This document shows, one piece after another, positions 5,221 to 6,310 of a DNA stretch of 6,310 nt. The position numbers and the translations under genes are program-made. This DNA is from Ruminococcus sp. Its GTDB lineage: Bacteria > Bacillota > Clostridia > Oscillospirales > Ruminococcaceae. Location of the stretch: contig JAILFF010000079.1 of assembly GCA_024697705.1 (NCBI GenBank), positions 1-6,310 of the forward strand. The letters run 5' to 3'. The notes beneath the pieces were generated by a model. It worked only from the letters and a program-made list of their open reading frames with translations, searched no databases and had not been told where the DNA came from. The first letter of the stretch is position 1, and the number at the start of each line of letters is the position of its first letter.

Positions 5221-6156
5221 ATGAACGACACACCATACTACAAAGCAAGCAGATACTTCCGCGAACGCTACCGAAAATGCGTTCAGCGTATCTGCATCGA
5301 CGGCGGCTTCACCTGCCCCAACCGCGACGGCAAATGCGGTACGGGCGGCTGCATCTTCTGCGGCGAACACGGCGCGGGCGATTACATCGACGGCTGCACG
5401 ATCGCACGAACAAGTTCGTGCAATCGTACTGTTTCAGTACGCGGACAGGTGGATAAGCGTATCGGCGGCTACAAGGGCAGAAAACGCTTTGTCGCCTATT
5501 TTCAGAGCTTCACAGGCACCTATGCCCCGCCCGAACGCCTGAAAGCCCTCTACGACGAGGCGCTTTGCAGCGACCTTATCTTGGCGCTCGCCGTCGCCAC
5601 CCGTCCCGACTGCATCGACGAGGAGATCGCCTCCCTGCTCGAAAGCTACAAAACGCGCTGCGACGTCTGGGTCGAGCTCGGATTGCAGACCTCCGACGAC
5701 GATACCGCCCGCTTCATCAACCGCGGCTACGAGAGCCGCGAATTTGTCCGCGCCTGCGGGATACTGAAAGCACACGGCATACCCGTAGTCGCTCACATAA
5801 TGATCGGGCTTCCCGGCGAAAACATGACCCACCTCGCCGAAACGGTGCGGTTTGTAAACTCCTGCGGCGTGTGGGGGATAAAGCTCCACTCGGTCTACGT
5901 GATGAAAAACACCGTGCTCGAACGCCTTTACCGCGAGGGGAAATACACTCCGCCGACTATGGAAGAGTACGCGGAGGGCGCGGTTTACGTTCTCACGCAT
6001 ATCTCTCCCGATGTGGTCGTCCATCGGCTGACAGGCGACTGCCCTCCCGAATTGCTTGTCGCTCCCGAATGGAACGCCGACAAATCCCGCACAATGGAGC
6101 TGATCCTCGGAACGATGCGTGAAAACGGTCTTCGTCAGGGAATATATTATCGGTGA
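5221..6156 (+). CDS. TIGR01212/YhcC-type radical SAM protein
   Basis: The 311-residue protein belongs to the radical SAM family typified by E. coli YhcC, whose reaction is not settled to my knowledge. Family landmarks are GGFTCPNRDGKCGTGGCIFC (28-47), with the [4Fe-4S] cysteines C32, C44 and C47 in the family's long CX11CX2C spacing, AYFQSFTGTYAP (92-103), ATRPDC (126-131), VELGLQT (151-157), NRGY (167-170), IGLPGE (195-200) and GIKLH (219-223). Length is close to the family norm of about 300. It is a soluble enzyme, expected to cleave S-adenosylmethionine to a 5'-deoxyadenosyl radical. It is second in the operon, 11 bases after the cyclase. Odd feature: between C47 and the SVRGQV motif (72-77) there are about 11 more residues than I recall for YhcC, and that DNA is a tandem hairpin with unusual codons. 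C39 is an extra cysteine that should not be mistaken for a cluster ligand. Confidence 0.9.
   Translation: MNDTPYYKASRYFRERYRKCVQRICIDGGFTCPNRDGKCGTGGCIFCGEHGAGDYIDGCTIARTSSCNRTVSVRGQVDKRIGGYKGRKRFVAYFQSFTGTYAPPERLKALYDEALCSDLILALAVATRPDCIDEEIASLLESYKTRCDVWVELGLQTSDDDTARFINRGYESREFVRACGILKAHGIPVVAHIMIGLPGENMTHLAETVRFVNSCGVWGIKLHSVYVMKNTVLERLYREGKYTPPTMEEYAEGAVYVLTHISPDVVVHRLTGDCPPELLVAPEWNADKSRTMELILGTMRENGLRQGIYYR
5398..5441. repeat. Tandem palindromes inserted in frame in the radical SAM gene
   Basis: Palindrome one has 14-base arms (5398-5411 and 5414-5427), matching at 13 of 14 positions, with core GCACGAAC-AA-GTTCGTGC. Palindrome two is CGTACTG (5425-5431), TTT, CAGTACG (5435-5441), perfect over 7 bp. 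The two overlap by three bases, 5425-5427. They encode residues 60-74, which include codons such as CGA, AGT, AAT and ACT that are scarce in the surrounding gene. The position is an extended loop between the cluster motif and the next conserved helix, so the reading frame tolerates it. It resembles a REP/MITE-like intragenic palindromic element. Confidence 0.75.
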
Positions 6157-6176
6157 TCTTTATAATACCGCAAAAA

Positions 6177-6208
6177 AAGAGCTTAGCAATGATCGCTAAG
6201 CTCTTCTT
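6177..6208. terminator. Bidirectional intrinsic terminator closing the cyclase/radical SAM operon
   Basis: A perfect 11-bp stem, AAGAGCTTAGC (6177-6187) and GCTAAGCTCTT (6195-6205), with a 7-base loop. On the plus strand it is followed by a modest TTCTT-type tail. The A-run at 6172-6178 makes a strong T tract on the minus strand, so it should also stop a convergent transcript coming from the right. Confidence 0.87.
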
Positions 6209-6225
6209 CATTAACAGCCCCTAAG

Positions 6226-6250
6226 AGCTGATTTGTTTAGCTTTTGCTTT
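6226..6250 (+). terminator. Possible weak second hairpin
   Basis: AGCTGA (6226-6231) pairs with TTAGCT (6237-6242) with one G-T wobble and a 5-base loop, followed by a T-rich run. It is short and AU-rich, so a weak back-up terminator at best. Confidence 0.25.
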
Positions 6251-6257
6251 TCGGAGA

Positions 6258-6310
6258 TCAACCGATGCTCCAGCTGTCGAGTTCCGCGTTGCCGCTTGCT
6301 ACGAAGTACA
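6258..6310 (-). CDS. 3' end of a convergent gene (partial, product unknown)
   Basis: Reading leftward from the window edge, one minus-strand frame gives 16 residues, YFVASGNAELDSWSIG, then TGA (6260-6258). Codon choice (TAC TTC, GGC AAC, CTC GAC AGC) matches the GC3-rich style of the other genes here. The stop is followed within about 55 bases by the hairpin at 6177-6205, whose minus-strand T tract is the stronger one. Composition suggests the end of an extracellular beta-sheet domain, but no family can be named from 16 residues. A second minus frame also stays open here, with less typical composition. Confidence 0.45.
   Translation of the reverse strand, partial: YFVASGNAELDSWSIG

Overview
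The window looks like chromosomal DNA of a Gram-positive anaerobe in the Clostridia, most probably Ruminococcus or a close relative (Oscillospiraceae). This is inferred from three things: a TM1266-type Fe-only hydrogenase regulator; a secreted or anchored protein with a long Thr-rich linker and InlB-type B-repeats; and strong AGGAGG-type ribosome binding sites with consensus -35/-10 promoters in AT-rich gaps between GC-rich genes. No rRNA, tRNA, CRISPR array or transposase is visible.

Layout, left to right. Bases 1-169 hold no recognisable gene; there is a GC-rich stretch with two interlocking dyads, then a five-copy ATCTTTT heptad repeat. At 170-415 (minus) lies a complete TM1266-family hydrogenase regulator with its own consensus promoter (481-509). 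A divergent extended -10 promoter (626-654) drives an 812-residue protein (759-3197): N-terminal membrane segment, FecR domain, acidic and Thr-rich linker, three B-repeats and an unrecognised C-terminal domain. It ends at a clear intrinsic terminator (3231-3270). A new near-consensus promoter (3299-3327) then starts a two-gene operon: a CHASE2-domain class III adenylate cyclase (3356-5209, TTG start) and a radical SAM protein of the YhcC/TIGR01212 type (5221-6156). A bidirectional terminator (6177-6208) closes it. The last 53 bases appear to be the 3' end of a convergent minus-strand gene.

How the genes may work together. The FecR-domain protein and the CHASE2 cyclase are both extracytoplasmic, membrane-anchored designs, and these two families are known to neighbour each other in other bacteria. 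I infer an envelope-sensing cAMP module in which the FecR/B-repeat protein would feed the CHASE2 sensor, with the cyclase producing cAMP inside the cell. All class III catalytic residues are present. The radical SAM gene is translationally close to the cyclase (11 bases, its ribosome binding site overlapping the cyclase stop) but has no obvious functional link. It carries an in-frame tandem-hairpin insertion that looks like a small mobile palindromic repeat. The hydrogenase regulator seems unrelated to the signalling genes.
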